NCBI GenBank assembly: GCA_023249675.1
Contig: JAHFCE010000007.1
Location: 1 to 64,000 of the forward strand
DNA: 64,000 bases
Reading direction: 5' to 3'
Source: Elusimicrobiota bacterium
Lineage (GTDB): Bacteria; Elusimicrobiota; Elusimicrobia; UBA1565; UBA9628
In this document: in pieces, positions 18,961 to 28,221 of the stretch
Layout of the letters: the number at the start of each line of letters is the position of its first letter
Numbering within the stretch: position 1 is the stretch's first letter
The notes under the pieces: generated by a model
Databases searched by the model: none
Told to the model about the DNA's origin: nothing
What the model saw: the letters and a program-made list of their open reading frames with translations, nothing else
Made by a program: the position numbers and the translations under genes

Positions 18961-19922
18961 CGCTTATAGATGGTGTACGCTTCGGCGTCTTCGGTCCACT
19001 CGACGTTCGCGCGGTTCAAGCGCCGCAGGACGCCGAGCCAGCCGCCGTCCGCAGGACTCGTGATGGCCTTGGACAGGGCGGCCTTGGACGCGATCACGCG
19101 AATGGTCTCCGCCGACACGTCGTCGCCCGCCTGAGGCAGCTCGGCCACGAGGCGCACGCCGAGCTTTTTGGCGTCCTCGTCCGGATACTCCCAGGTCTCG
19201 CCCGCCTTGAGGCGTTTTTCCTTCACGTTCTCATTGGGCACCACAAGTGCAGTCTGATCCTTCGCGCCGAGATCGTAGATGTTGTAGAGGTAAATCCAGC
19301 AGTCGCGCGTCGCGGTCACGGCGAGCTTCGCCTCGTCGCCGTGTAGAAAACGCTGATTCGACACCTTGAGTTCGACAAAGAAGTCCTTATCGTCGGCGGT
19401 GGCGCGCGGCACCGCGCAGGCCTTCAAGCGCAGGCGGTAGAGACAGCCTGGACAGTCCGGAACATCCCGGTAGCCTTCCTCAAGCACCTGCTCCTTCATG
19501 ATGCGCCCATTGCGCGTCGTCTGTAGAATACCCTCGGTCAGACGCGACTCCTTGCGCAGGCCCTCCTGCTGAAAATCCATAAACTTCGACTTCACCTCGA
19601 CGCCAAGGAAGTCCTGGACCGCGGCCGCGCGCGCCTGTTCCATGGCGGCGGCACGCGTCTGGTGGCGCGTGTCCTGCGGGCCGACTGCGACCGAGGCCGT
19701 TCCTTCAAGCCAGGTGCAGCCCTCGGGATCCACGCCAAGCACCTTCGCGTGGCGTTCCTGGACTTCGTTACGGACAGCGGCATCCTCCGATTCACCCTTC
19801 TCTGCGCGGACCTTCACCGCCTCATATTTCGGACCCGCGGCCGCTTTGAGCGGCGCGCGCCCGCCGCAGGCGGACAGCGCGAAGACGGACGCGATGGCGA
19901 GAAGCGGGAGCGGACGCCTCAT
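18957..19922 (-). CDS. Lipoprotein inside the pfa operon (LPP20/DUF4384-like)
   Basis: A predicted lipoprotein: MRRPLPLLAIASVFALSACGG gives a short signal peptide with lipobox Cys at residue 19. Residues about 70-130 (TRAAAMEQARAAAVQDFLG) resemble the LPP20/flagellar-assembly-T-like fold, and residues about 190-290 (LHGDEAKLAVTATRDCWIYL) resemble the DUF4384 beta-sandwich seen in envelope and surface-signalling proteins. No enzyme motif is visible. The ATG at 19922 lies 25 bases after pfaA and the TGA overlaps the GTG of the pfaC-like gene, so it is clearly part of the operon. Its role in lipid synthesis is unknown; family names are by eye and uncertain. Confidence 0.75.
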   Translation of the reverse strand: MRRPLPLLAIASVFALSACGGRAPLKAAAGPKYEAVKVRAEKGESEDAAVRNEVQERHAKVLGVDPEGCTWLEGTASVAVGPQDTRHQTRAAAMEQARAAAVQDFLGVEVKSKFMDFQQEGLRKESRLTEGILQTTRNGRIMKEQVLEEGYRDVPDCPGCLYRLRLKACAVPRATADDKDFFVELKVSNQRFLHGDEAKLAVTATRDCWIYLYNIYDLGAKDQTALVVPNENVKEKRLKAGETWEYPDEDAKKLGVRLVAELPQAGDDVSAETIRVIASKAALSKAITSPADGGWLGVLRRLNRANVEWTEDAEAYTIYKR

Positions 19923-19947
19923 CGGGCTCTGTTTCACAATTTCTCCG

Positions 19948-22900
19948 TTAAGCGGCGATTTCAAGGACGTTGCGGCGGAAAGCTCCGGCAAGCGACACGT
20001 CGGCCGCGCACTCGAAGCCCTCGAGCGTGGCGACGAGCGTGCCGCGCTCATCGAGGAATTCGATGTCGGCACCCGCGGACCCCTCGGCCCGCTTGACGGC
20101 CTTGGCGACGACGCGCACGCCGCTCCCGGGAAAGCTCTCCGCGTACTGACGGTAACGCGCGGCGAAAGTGGGCAAAGACGGCGCGCCCATCTGGGCGTCA
20201 GTCCAAAGGATCATGGCCTGAAACGCGGCGTCAAGCGCCGCCGGATCCATCAGCCAGCGGTCGCGGATCGGCGCTCGCGCCCACGAAGCCGGCGGCAAAG
20301 CGGTCTTCGACTCGACAACGATCCCCTCCGTGCCGCAATGCGGCGCGGACATGAGAAATTGCATATCGGCCCCATGAAACAAAACCTCGCGGTAGGCCTG
20401 CTCGATCGTGCCGGCGTAGGCCGCGCCCGCGACCTTGAGCGCGGCCGATGGGGCGGCCGGGCGCTTGGCCGCGAGCAGGACCGAGGCCTTGACATGGAGC
20501 GTGCCGCCTTCGCCGCGCAGTTCGGCGGCGACAACGAACGCGCCATCCCTCTTTTCAAGGGCTCCGGCGTGAGCCTTCAGCATCGTGGCGGCCCCGCGGC
20601 GAACGACGACGGCCTTCGCCACGCGCAGATCGTCGAAGCCGATGAAGACAAGGCCCGGATGCGAATGCACAGCGGCAAGTGCTAGCCACTCAGCCGAGAT
20701 AGCCAGCGGCAGCACCGCGCGCCCGTTGAGTACGTGCGAGGCGAGAAACGGATACGCCTCGAGCGTCAGATCGCGCTCGAAGCTGATCGGCAGGCCCCGC
20801 TTGACGCCGGGAAGGCCTGCTCGAATCACGGTCTCGGCCGGGCCGCCGCCGCGGAGCTCGGCGATCAAGTGCTCTGCGCCCGCGGCAAGTCCGATCACAC
20901 CCACGCCCTCGGAGGCGAACAACTTCTTAAGGCCCGCGTCCACCATCCCTCCATCCCAGGGGCCCCAGCCGAACGCCGCCACGCGGCACTCGGGCAGGCG
21001 CGCCGCGAGAACCGCGGCGGCCTTATTGAGCGCTTCGTTGGCCGCGGCGTAGTCCGATTGGCCGATGCGCCCATAACGGGCCGTGGATGAGGAAAAGAGA
21101 GCGAGAAGGCGCAAATCCGACAGCTTGACGGCATCGAGCAGATGCCTCAGAGCGGATAGTTTAGTGTCCAGCACGGCATCAAGCATGGCCGAGGTCTTCT
21201 CGAGAATCGGCTTGTCGGCGAGCACGCCCGCGCCGTGCACGAGGCCGCGAATGGGCCCGAAATCCTTGACGGTCTCGGCGACAAGCGCCTTGACCGCGGC
21301 GGCGTCGCGCGCGTCCACCGCGCGGTAGCGCGCCTCGGCGCCGGCGGCGCTTAAACGAGCCAAGTTCGCGCGGATCTCGCGCGCGGCCATGAGCTCCTTT
21401 GCGCGGGCGCCGATCTCTTTAGGGGGCAGCCCGGGCGAGGTCTTCGCGATCAAAGAACGCAGCGCGCCTTCGTTCGCCGCGGCGGCGAACTCGAGCGGCT
21501 CGGCGCCGGGAAGAGGACTGCGGCCGACAAGCACCAGTCGGGGCTTGAAGGCTTTCGCCAAAGCGAGCGCGCACTCGGCGGTGACGCCGCGCGCGCCGCC
21601 GGTGACGATCACGGCGTCGCCGCTCTTGAGGGGCTCGCGGCCCGACGCAACGACGCTGCGTTCGACAAGCCCGATCGTCTTGAGTCCGGCCTCGGTCAGG
21701 CCCGCTTCAACGGGACCGTCAAAGCCCATCTCTTTGATCAGGAGTTTGGCCGCGACGTCGAGAGACAGGGCCGGGTCCGCGTCGATACAACGGCAACGCA
21801 CGGATGCCCACTCGCGCGCCGCGGTCTTCATCAAGCCGGCCAGGCCGCCGAACGCGGGATCCTGGTCCTTGCCGCCCTCGAGGCCAAGGGCGCCGTCAAG
21901 GCGCGTCACCGTCATGACAAGCCCGCGGACACCGCGAGACGCGAAAGAATGGCCGGCGGCCTGAATGAGAAGAAAAGACTTTTTGAGCCACGCCTCCGAG
22001 TCCGCAGTCCAGGGGCAGCCCTTCGCGGCGGGTCGGGCGGGCGCGACGACGATCAAGGCGCCGAGCTCGGCGGGCAGGGACCGCGCGTCATCCACGGAGA
22101 CGAGTTGGGTTTTATAGCCCTTGGCCGCGAGCTCGCGAACGACGGCGGCGTCAAGACCGGAGTCCTTGGTCACTGCGATCGTCAGGGATTTCTCGAGCGG
22201 AAACGCGTCGCGCGGGCCAACGAAGACCAGCTCGGGCACCAAGCGGGAGATCACGCACGCCTCTTCGGAAGACTCGGCGATGGGAGCGGCGTTGACGACG
22301 GCGGCAGGCGCGGGTCTCGGCGCGGACGCCGCCCTGCCTTCGGACAGATACGCCGCGATCTGCTTCAGCGTGCGGAGCGTGCCGAGGTGCTCGGGCTTCA
22401 CCTTGGGAGCCCCGGGAAGCTTTTCAGAAACGGCGGAAAGAATCTCGACGCGTTTAATCGAATCGATGCCGAGATCCCCCTCCAGATCCATGTCGGGATT
22501 GATGGTCTCGGCGGGATAGCCGGTCTTATCCGCCACCACAGCGAGGAGAACGGGAAGCACCTCAGAGGACACAACATCGACGACGACGGCGGGCGCAGAC
22601 ATCGGCGCGGACACCGCCCTGCCTTCGGACAGATACGCCGCGATCTGCTTCAGCGTGCGCAGGGTGCCAAGATGCTCGGGCTTCACCTTCGGACATTGCG
22701 GAAGCCGTTCGGCGACAGCCGACAGAATCTCCACGCGCTTGATGGAATCGATGCCGAGATCCCCCTCCAGGTCCATGTCGGGATTGATGGTCTCGGCGGG
22801 ATAGCCCGTCTTCTCGGAAACGACGGCGACCAAGACCGGAAGGATATCCGACTTGGGGGCGGGGACGGGAGCCAGGGACGGCTTGGGCGCGGGAACGTAC

Positions 22901-25900
22901 GCCGACGTGCCTGCCGACATTCTCGCGGAAAGGGCCTGCTGCTGCTCCACCAACGCCTGCACGGACCGCTGCGCGCTCTCCTGCCCTTGGAGAAACTGAA
23001 GATGAAGGGCGGCGGTCTGCTCTTGGAGCTTGGTCAACGCGTCGATGCTCGCCTGAGCCGCGGACAACGCCTGGCCTAAGAGACCGCCATCGCCGACTTG
23101 AGCGGCGGCGGTCGCCGCCGGCGCCTGCGGCGCCGCCACGGAAACGAGAGGAGTCGGAAATTTTTTCTTAGGCGTCGAACGATAGGTCGCGCCGGTGAGC
23201 GACACCGACATCTTCGGCTTCGGACGGACGTCTTTGAGGCCGGCATCGCCGCCCTGCCAAGCCTTAAGATCGACCGCGTGGCCGAGGGCGGCCAACTGGG
23301 CCAAAACCTTCGCCAGATCGCCGATGCCGTTCTTTTTCCCGTTCGAAGCGTCGGTCGCGAGCGCGACGAACTCTTGACCCTTCAAAATCTGGCCGACGAG
23401 GCCGGTCAAGCGGTTGCCGGCGCCGCACTCGACGAAAGTCGTCACGCCATCTCGGCGCATGGCCTCGATGAGCTTGACGAATTCGACCGGCTGGGCGAGC
23501 TGTTCGGCGAGAACCGCGCGCGCCTGCGGCGCGCTCTCGGGATAGACTTCGCCCGTCGAGTTGGCGTAAACGGGCAAGGAAGGCTTTGCGAACGGCGTCT
23601 TCTCGAGCGCCTCGGCGAAGGGCTTCAGCGCCGGAGCCACCAGCGCGCTATGAAACGCGGCGGCGACCGGCAGGCGAACGACCTTGAGGCCGCGCCCGCT
23701 CAGAATCCGATCGGCTTTCTCGATTTCAGAGGTCGCGCCGGACAGGACATTCTGCATCGGCGCGTTGCGGTTGGCAATGACGAGGTCGAGCCCTTCTTGA
23801 GAAACGGCCTTCGAGACCTCGTCAAAGGACGCGACGACGGCCAACATCGACCCCTTGTCGGAGCCATCGCCTTTCATCAAGCGGCCGCGAAGGCCGGAAA
23901 GAGCGTGAAGCGCGGCGGCGTCGTAGCGGCCCGCGAGATGAAGCGCCACCAATTCGCCGTATGAATGGCCGGCCGCCGCGTCGACCTGCACGCCGAAGAC
24001 GCAAAGGGCGCGCCATGCGGACAGCGCGGCGGCGCCGAGAGCGGGCTGGGCGACCGACGTGTCGCGCAGGGACGCGTCCTGCGTATTTGTCTGCTCGGCT
24101 TTCCACGCGGGACGAGGGAAGATGAACGTCGATAAAGGAGCCGCGCCCTCAAACGCGTCCTCCGCCTCGGACAACGCCTCGAAAGACGCCGGGAAAGCGC
24201 AGACGAGATCTCGCGACATCCCCACGTATTGGGCGCCTTGCCCAGGGAACAGGACTCCAAGCTTGCCGGGCTTCCCGGAGCCGAAGTAGATGCCTTCCGG
24301 AGACGACCATGACGTTTGAGCGGCATGCGACGACAAAAGCTCAACGGCTTTTTTTGCAACGGCAACGAAATCGGAACTCTTTTCGAGAACCAACGACATG
24401 CGCATAGGCGCGTTGACGTCAAAAGCCTTTCTGGACGCGGCGGCGTCGAGGCGCACCTGATCCCACGACTTCGGCACGGCCCATAACGCTGAGGCGGCCG
24501 CGAGATCGGGCAAGTTATTGGCCGCCAGAACGACGATTTCGTGTTCGCCGTCCCAATCGGTTTCCGATTTCGCCGGATTCCCCTCTTCCAGAATGGCGTG
24601 GAAATTGGTGCCGCCGAAGCCGAGCGCCGAGCATGCCGCCCTTCGTGGATGATCTTTTGAACCCATCCATGGACGTTTCTCAAGGCTCAGGTAAAAGGGC
24701 GTCTCGCCATTAGCGAGAATCGGCAGAGGTTCCGTCACTTTTAATGTCGGCGGCAACACCTTGTGGCGTAATGCCATCGCGGCTTTGATGAACGCCGCGG
24801 CCCCGGAGGCGGCCTTGGTGTGGCCGATCATGGACTTCACCGACCCCAAAGCGCACCAGGCGCCGTCGCGTTTGGCGTTTCGTTGATAGACCCCGCTGAT
24901 CGCGCCGACTTCAATTCCGTCGCCGACGGCGGTTCCGGTGCCGTGCGCCTCAAGCAGCTCGACCGTGTCGGGCGAGAGGCCGGACAGACGGTAAGCCTCC
25001 TCGATGGCGCGCGTCTGGCCGCCGGCCGAGGGCGCGTAGATGGACTTGCCGCGTCCATCGGACGAGGTGCCCAGGCCGCGCAGAATCGCGTGGATCGTGT
25101 CGCCGTCCTTGCGGGCGTCGTCTAAGCGCTTGAGCACGATCATGCCCACGCCCTCGCCGAGGGTCGTGCCGTCGGCCTTCGAGTCGAAGGGCTTCGCGTG
25201 GCCCGAAGGCGACAGCGCCGGGGTCTTCGTGAAGCAGGTGTACATGAAAATGTCGTTGAAGGTGTCCACGCCGCCCGTCACCACCATCTTCGCGCGCCCG
25301 GCCTGAAGCTCGAGGGCCGCCAGATGCATCGCCGACAGCGAGGAGCCGCACGCCGCATCCACCACGCAGTTCGTGCCGCCGAGGTTGAAGCGGTTGGCGA
25401 TGCGGCCCGCGATCACGTTGCCGAGCAGGCCGGGAAAGGACGCCTCCTGCCAGGGCACGAACCCATCCGACATGCGCGCCAGCGCATCCTCCGCCTGGGC
25501 GGGCGCGACGCCGGCGGCGAGGATCGCCGATCTCCAGGCGGGCAGGCTCAAGCGGGCGCCGAGCGGAATCACGATCTCAAGCGCACCGGTGACGCCGAGG
25601 ATGCACGAGACGCGCGTGCGGTCCCAGGTGTCTTGATCCACGGCGTAACCCGCGTCCGCGAGCGCCATCTTGGCGGCGACCAAGGCGAACAGCTGAGCGG
25701 GGTCGGTGGCCTCGAGCGTGTTCGGCGACAGGCCGAATTCGGATGGGTCGAAGTCGTAGGCGTCGAGGAATCCCCCCTTGTAGGAGTACACTTTGTCCTG
25801 CTTCTTCGGGTCGGCGTCGAAATAGTCCTCCTTGCTCCAATGCGAGGCCGGCACATCCTCAATGGCGTCCACCTTGTTCTTGATGTTCGCCCAAAATTGG

Positions 25901-25998
25901 CGGAGAGTCTTCGCCTTGGGAAAGACCCCCCCGAGGCCGACCACGGCAAGCGGGAGAAATTCGGGAGACGCGTCGGCTCTTTTCATGTTCTCACTCAT
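19948..25998 (-). CDS. PfaA/Pfa2-type polyunsaturated lipid synthase subunit: KS-AT-ACP-ACP-KR-DH
   Basis: A 2016-residue iterative synthase subunit. Domains: ketosynthase (about 12-460; Cys217 in DAACGSSL, EAHGTGTAVGD, KSMIGHTKAASG); malonyl-type acyltransferase (about 600-900; LFPGQGAQYVGM, Ser679 in GHSYGE); an Ala/Gln linker; two acyl carrier domains with the phosphopantetheine serines at 1085 and 1180 (LGIDSIKRVE each); ketoreductase (about 1380-1730; VTGGARGVTAECA and SDYAAANEALN); and a C-terminal single-fold dehydratase-like region (HVLNGRAVLPLAI). This order is the PfaA hallmark. The start at 25998 overlaps the pfaD stop by 8 bases; ATG 25986 is an alternative. Only two carrier domains are present, fewer than in marine PfaA proteins. 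Confidence 0.92.
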   Translation of the reverse strand: MSENMKRADASPEFLPLAVVGLGGVFPKAKTLRQFWANIKNKVDAIEDVPASHWSKEDYFDADPKKQDKVYSYKGGFLDAYDFDPSEFGLSPNTLEATDPAQLFALVAAKMALADAGYAVDQDTWDRTRVSCILGVTGALEIVIPLGARLSLPAWRSAILAAGVAPAQAEDALARMSDGFVPWQEASFPGLLGNVIAGRIANRFNLGGTNCVVDAACGSSLSAMHLAALELQAGRAKMVVTGGVDTFNDIFMYTCFTKTPALSPSGHAKPFDSKADGTTLGEGVGMIVLKRLDDARKDGDTIHAILRGLGTSSDGRGKSIYAPSAGGQTRAIEEAYRLSGLSPDTVELLEAHGTGTAVGDGIEVGAISGVYQRNAKRDGAWCALGSVKSMIGHTKAASGAAAFIKAAMALRHKVLPPTLKVTEPLPILANGETPFYLSLEKRPWMGSKDHPRRAACSALGFGGTNFHAILEEGNPAKSETDWDGEHEIVVLAANNLPDLAAASALWAVPKSWDQVRLDAAASRKAFDVNAPMRMSLVLEKSSDFVAVAKKAVELLSSHAAQTSWSSPEGIYFGSGKPGKLGVLFPGQGAQYVGMSRDLVCAFPASFEALSEAEDAFEGAAPLSTFIFPRPAWKAEQTNTQDASLRDTSVAQPALGAAALSAWRALCVFGVQVDAAAGHSYGELVALHLAGRYDAAALHALSGLRGRLMKGDGSDKGSMLAVVASFDEVSKAVSQEGLDLVIANRNAPMQNVLSGATSEIEKADRILSGRGLKVVRLPVAAAFHSALVAPALKPFAEALEKTPFAKPSLPVYANSTGEVYPESAPQARAVLAEQLAQPVEFVKLIEAMRRDGVTTFVECGAGNRLTGLVGQILKGQEFVALATDASNGKKNGIGDLAKVLAQLAALGHAVDLKAWQGGDAGLKDVRPKPKMSVSLTGATYRSTPKKKFPTPLVSVAAPQAPAATAAAQVGDGGLLGQALSAAQASIDALTKLQEQTAALHLQFLQGQESAQRSVQALVEQQQALSARMSAGTSAYVPAPKPSLAPVPAPKSDILPVLVAVVSEKTGYPAETINPDMDLEGDLGIDSIKRVEILSAVAERLPQCPKVKPEHLGTLRTLKQIAAYLSEGRAVSAPMSAPAVVVDVVSSEVLPVLLAVVADKTGYPAETINPDMDLEGDLGIDSIKRVEILSAVSEKLPGAPKVKPEHLGTLRTLKQIAAYLSEGRAASAPRPAPAAVVNAAPIAESSEEACVISRLVPELVFVGPRDAFPLEKSLTIAVTKDSGLDAAVVRELAAKGYKTQLVSVDDARSLPAELGALIVVAPARPAAKGCPWTADSEAWLKKSFLLIQAAGHSFASRGVRGLVMTVTRLDGALGLEGGKDQDPAFGGLAGLMKTAAREWASVRCRCIDADPALSLDVAAKLLIKEMGFDGPVEAGLTEAGLKTIGLVERSVVASGREPLKSGDAVIVTGGARGVTAECALALAKAFKPRLVLVGRSPLPGAEPLEFAAAANEGALRSLIAKTSPGLPPKEIGARAKELMAAREIRANLARLSAAGAEARYRAVDARDAAAVKALVAETVKDFGPIRGLVHGAGVLADKPILEKTSAMLDAVLDTKLSALRHLLDAVKLSDLRLLALFSSSTARYGRIGQSDYAAANEALNKAAAVLAARLPECRVAAFGWGPWDGGMVDAGLKKLFASEGVGVIGLAAGAEHLIAELRGGGPAETVIRAGLPGVKRGLPISFERDLTLEAYPFLASHVLNGRAVLPLAISAEWLALAAVHSHPGLVFIGFDDLRVAKAVVVRRGAATMLKAHAGALEKRDGAFVVAAELRGEGGTLHVKASVLLAAKRPAAPSAALKVAGAAYAGTIEQAYREVLFHGADMQFLMSAPHCGTEGIVVESKTALPPASWARAPIRDRWLMDPAALDAAFQAMILWTDAQMGAPSLPTFAARYRQYAESFPGSGVRVVAKAVKRAEGSAGADIEFLDERGTLVATLEGFECAADVSLAGAFRRNVLEIAA
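22331..22900 (-). repeat. Tandem 285-bp repeat encoding the two acyl carrier domains
   Basis: Two direct copies, beginning at 22331 and 22616, are offset by exactly 285 bp (95 codons) and encode near-identical carrier domains (same LGIDSIKRVEILSAV core and same KPEHLGTLRTLKQIAAYL tail). The near identity at DNA level points to recent duplication or gene conversion, which is typical of PUFA synthase carrier arrays and lets copy number vary. Confidence 0.85.
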
Positions 25999-27520
25999 CC
26001 AGCAGGCGCTCGAGCTCGGCGGCCTGAAGCGGCTCGATGCGCGTCGTTTCGCCATCCAACGTTAAACCCTGACAACGGAGGAAGTGCGCGCGGGTCAGCA
26101 CGGCCGCGCCGTAGAGGATGTTGCGGGCGACGAGGCCGACGGCCCGGCGTTCGGGCGCCTGCAAAAAGGAGCCTTGCGTCCACTCGTTGAACGCGCCCAT
26201 CGCGGGGCCGCACCAGACCTGGTAGTCAAGCGCACGGTCGGCGACGCCCGCGTTGGCCCAGCGCGAGGCCTGGCCCAGATACGAACGAAAAACGAGCGCC
26301 ATCTTGTGCTTCGGCTCTTTTTCAGCGCGCTCGACTTGGGAGGCGTCCCGCTTGAGGAAATACTCCCGAGTCGAAGCCCAAACCTCATCGAGGCCCGATC
26401 GGAACACGTCCTTTTCAAGAGCGGCCCGGACCGCGGGTGCGATCGCCTCGATCGAGTCGCATGTTCTCCAAATGTCGTAAAGCTTGGCGCCCCGCTGGGC
26501 GAACATCGTACCGCGCTTGAGCACCTGGACCTTCACTCCCAGCTCGAACATGTCCGCAGCCGGCGCCATGACGCAGTCGGCCTGGCCGGCGGCGGCGAGC
26601 ATGCGGCGGACCTGATCGCTCGTGCCGGACTCGACACAGGACTGGTTGACCGAACCGGTCAGCACGTAGGCCGCGCCCATCATATAGGCGGCGGCGGCCG
26701 CCTCGGGCGTGGAGATGCCGCCCGCAGCACCCACGCGCGCCGGGTTCTTGAAGCGAAACTGCGCCTGCAGGCGGTCGCGCAAAGCGATCATCGCCGGAAA
26801 CATCGCGACGAGCGGACGGTTGTCGGTGTGGCCGCCGCTGTCGGCCTCGACGGTAAGGTCCGAGGCCATCGGGATCTCGGCGGCGAGCTCCGCCTGCCCG
26901 CTCGTGATGAGGCCGGCGGCGGCCATCTCGCGCAGGAGCCTCTCGGACGCGGGCGCGAGGAACTTCGCCGCGACTTCGACGCGCGAGACCTTGGCGACGA
27001 CCTTGTTCGGCGCGCGCACGCGGCCGTCCTCGCCGCGCGCGATCCCGTGCAGGCGGTAGCGCACGATCGCGGGCGTCAAGTCCATGAACGCGGAGGCCTC
27101 GACGAGGCGCACGTCACGGGCGATGTACAGGTCGGTGAGGGCCGCCTCGAGATCCGGCTCGCTCGGGCTGTGGATCAAGTTGAAGCCGCGCGGCAGGCCG
27201 CCGAGGGACTTCTCCAGCCGATCGATCGCCGCCTCAACGCGGGCCGGGGGCAGGCCCGCCGCGCCGAAGAAGGAGAGCAGGCCCGCCTTGGCGCCTGCCT
27301 CGACAAGACTCTCGGAGGCGATGCCGTTGGCCATCGCACCCGTCGCATAGGCGTAGCGCACGCCGTGCTCGCGGCGGAACTCGGAGTCCCCCAGCAGTTC
27401 CGGAAGGAGCGCAGGGGCGAAAGCATTGCCGAAGCTCACAGGCGCGCGCAGGTCGCGCAGGCGCGCGTGAAGAGTCGCGGTATGGGACGGCGCTGGGTTT
27501 GTTTCGAGTGAGGGGGTCAA
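25991..27520 (-). CDS. pfaD: PfaD-type enoyl reductase (FMN, 2-nitropropane-dioxygenase-like)
   Basis: PfaD is the separate enoyl reductase that works in trans with PfaA/PfaC during iterative PUFA synthesis. The 509-residue protein shows the PfaD pattern: GVRYAYATGAMANGIAS near the N-terminus, FNLIHSPSEP, VEADSGGHTDNRP, GAAGGISTPEAAAAAYMMGA (flavin phosphate binding) and GSVNQSCVESGTS, followed by the PfaD-specific C-terminal helical part (YQVWCGPAMGAFNEW). The likely start is TTG at 27520; a TATAAT on the minus strand at 27552-27557 lies about 32 bases upstream. It is the first gene of the pfa operon, the same order as pfa1-pfa2-pfa3 in myxobacteria. Confidence 0.92.
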   Translation of the reverse strand: MTPSLETNPAPSHTATLHARLRDLRAPVSFGNAFAPALLPELLGDSEFRREHGVRYAYATGAMANGIASESLVEAGAKAGLLSFFGAAGLPPARVEAAIDRLEKSLGGLPRGFNLIHSPSEPDLEAALTDLYIARDVRLVEASAFMDLTPAIVRYRLHGIARGEDGRVRAPNKVVAKVSRVEVAAKFLAPASERLLREMAAAGLITSGQAELAAEIPMASDLTVEADSGGHTDNRPLVAMFPAMIALRDRLQAQFRFKNPARVGAAGGISTPEAAAAAYMMGAAYVLTGSVNQSCVESGTSDQVRRMLAAAGQADCVMAPAADMFELGVKVQVLKRGTMFAQRGAKLYDIWRTCDSIEAIAPAVRAALEKDVFRSGLDEVWASTREYFLKRDASQVERAEKEPKHKMALVFRSYLGQASRWANAGVADRALDYQVWCGPAMGAFNEWTQGSFLQAPERRAVGLVARNILYGAAVLTRAHFLRCQGLTLDGETTRIEPLQAAELERLLDE

Positions 27521-27544
27521 GTTCGCGCGCGCGCGTACGGAGAA

Positions 27545-27582
27545 TGCCGAGATTATACTGCATTTTGCTATCCTACGAGCCC
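27545..27582. promoter_or_regulatory. Divergent pfaD/dedA promoter region
   Basis: The same short sequence carries TATAAT on the minus strand (27552-27557), facing pfaD, and TATACT (27554-27559) plus TATCCT (27569-27574) on the plus strand, facing dedA. TATCCT is 8 bases from the dedA GTG, matching the leaderless pattern of other lead genes. The overlapping -10 boxes imply that RNA polymerase can fire only one way at a time. Confidence 0.55.
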
Positions 27583-28221
27583 GTGCACGAACTGATCGAT
27601 CTTCTCAAAAAAATTCACGACGTGAAGGCCATCGTCCAATGGGGCGGCCTGACGATGATCTCCTTGATCGTCTTCGTCGAGACGGGCCTGTTCGTCGGCT
27701 TCTTTCTGCCCGGCGACTCTTTGCTCGTGACGGCGGGCATCTTCGCGCGCACGGGCCATCTCTCGCTCGGCACCTTGCTCACGGTCGTGCCGCTGTGCGC
27801 GATCATCGGCGACCAAGTCGGCTACATCATCGGCCGCAAGGCCGGCGAAGCTCTGTACAGCCGCCCCGACTCCCTCGTCTTCAAGCGCGCGCACCTCAAA
27901 CGCGCCCACGATTTCTACCAGAAGTACGGCGTGAAGACCATCGTCATCGCCCGCTTCGTGCCCATCGTGCGCACCTTCGCTCCCGCCGTCGCGGGCGCAG
28001 CGCTGATGGACTACAAAACCTTCGTCACCTACAACATAATCGGCGGCGTCCTCTGGGTGTTCTCGACCATTCTCGGCGGCTACTTCCTGGCCTCGATGCT
28101 CCCCGACATCGACCAGAAGATCCATCAGGTCATCATTGTCGTCGTGATCCTGTCCGTGCTCCCCGGCCTTTACGAGTGGTGGGCGCACCGCCGCGCCCAC
28201 GCCCGAAGGCTACAAGCCTAA
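27583..28221 (+). CDS. DedA-family membrane protein
   Basis: DedA/SNARE-associated (VTT) proteins are inner-membrane lipid scramblases or transporters, shown in several bacteria to recycle undecaprenyl phosphate or move phospholipids. The 212-residue protein has the family order: ETGLFVGFFLPGDSLLVTAG, then GDQVGYIIGRKAG, ARFVPIVRTFAPAVAGAALM, and hydrophobic C-terminal helices. GTG at 27583 is chosen because TATCCT lies 8 bases upstream and the Met codons upstream would extend it into the promoter. Its tail overlaps the convergent toxin gene by 12 bases. Confidence 0.88.
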   Translation: MHELIDLLKKIHDVKAIVQWGGLTMISLIVFVETGLFVGFFLPGDSLLVTAGIFARTGHLSLGTLLTVVPLCAIIGDQVGYIIGRKAGEALYSRPDSLVFKRAHLKRAHDFYQKYGVKTIVIARFVPIVRTFAPAVAGAALMDYKTFVTYNIIGGVLWVFSTILGGYFLASMLPDIDQKIHQVIIVVVILSVLPGLYEWWAHRRAHARRLQA

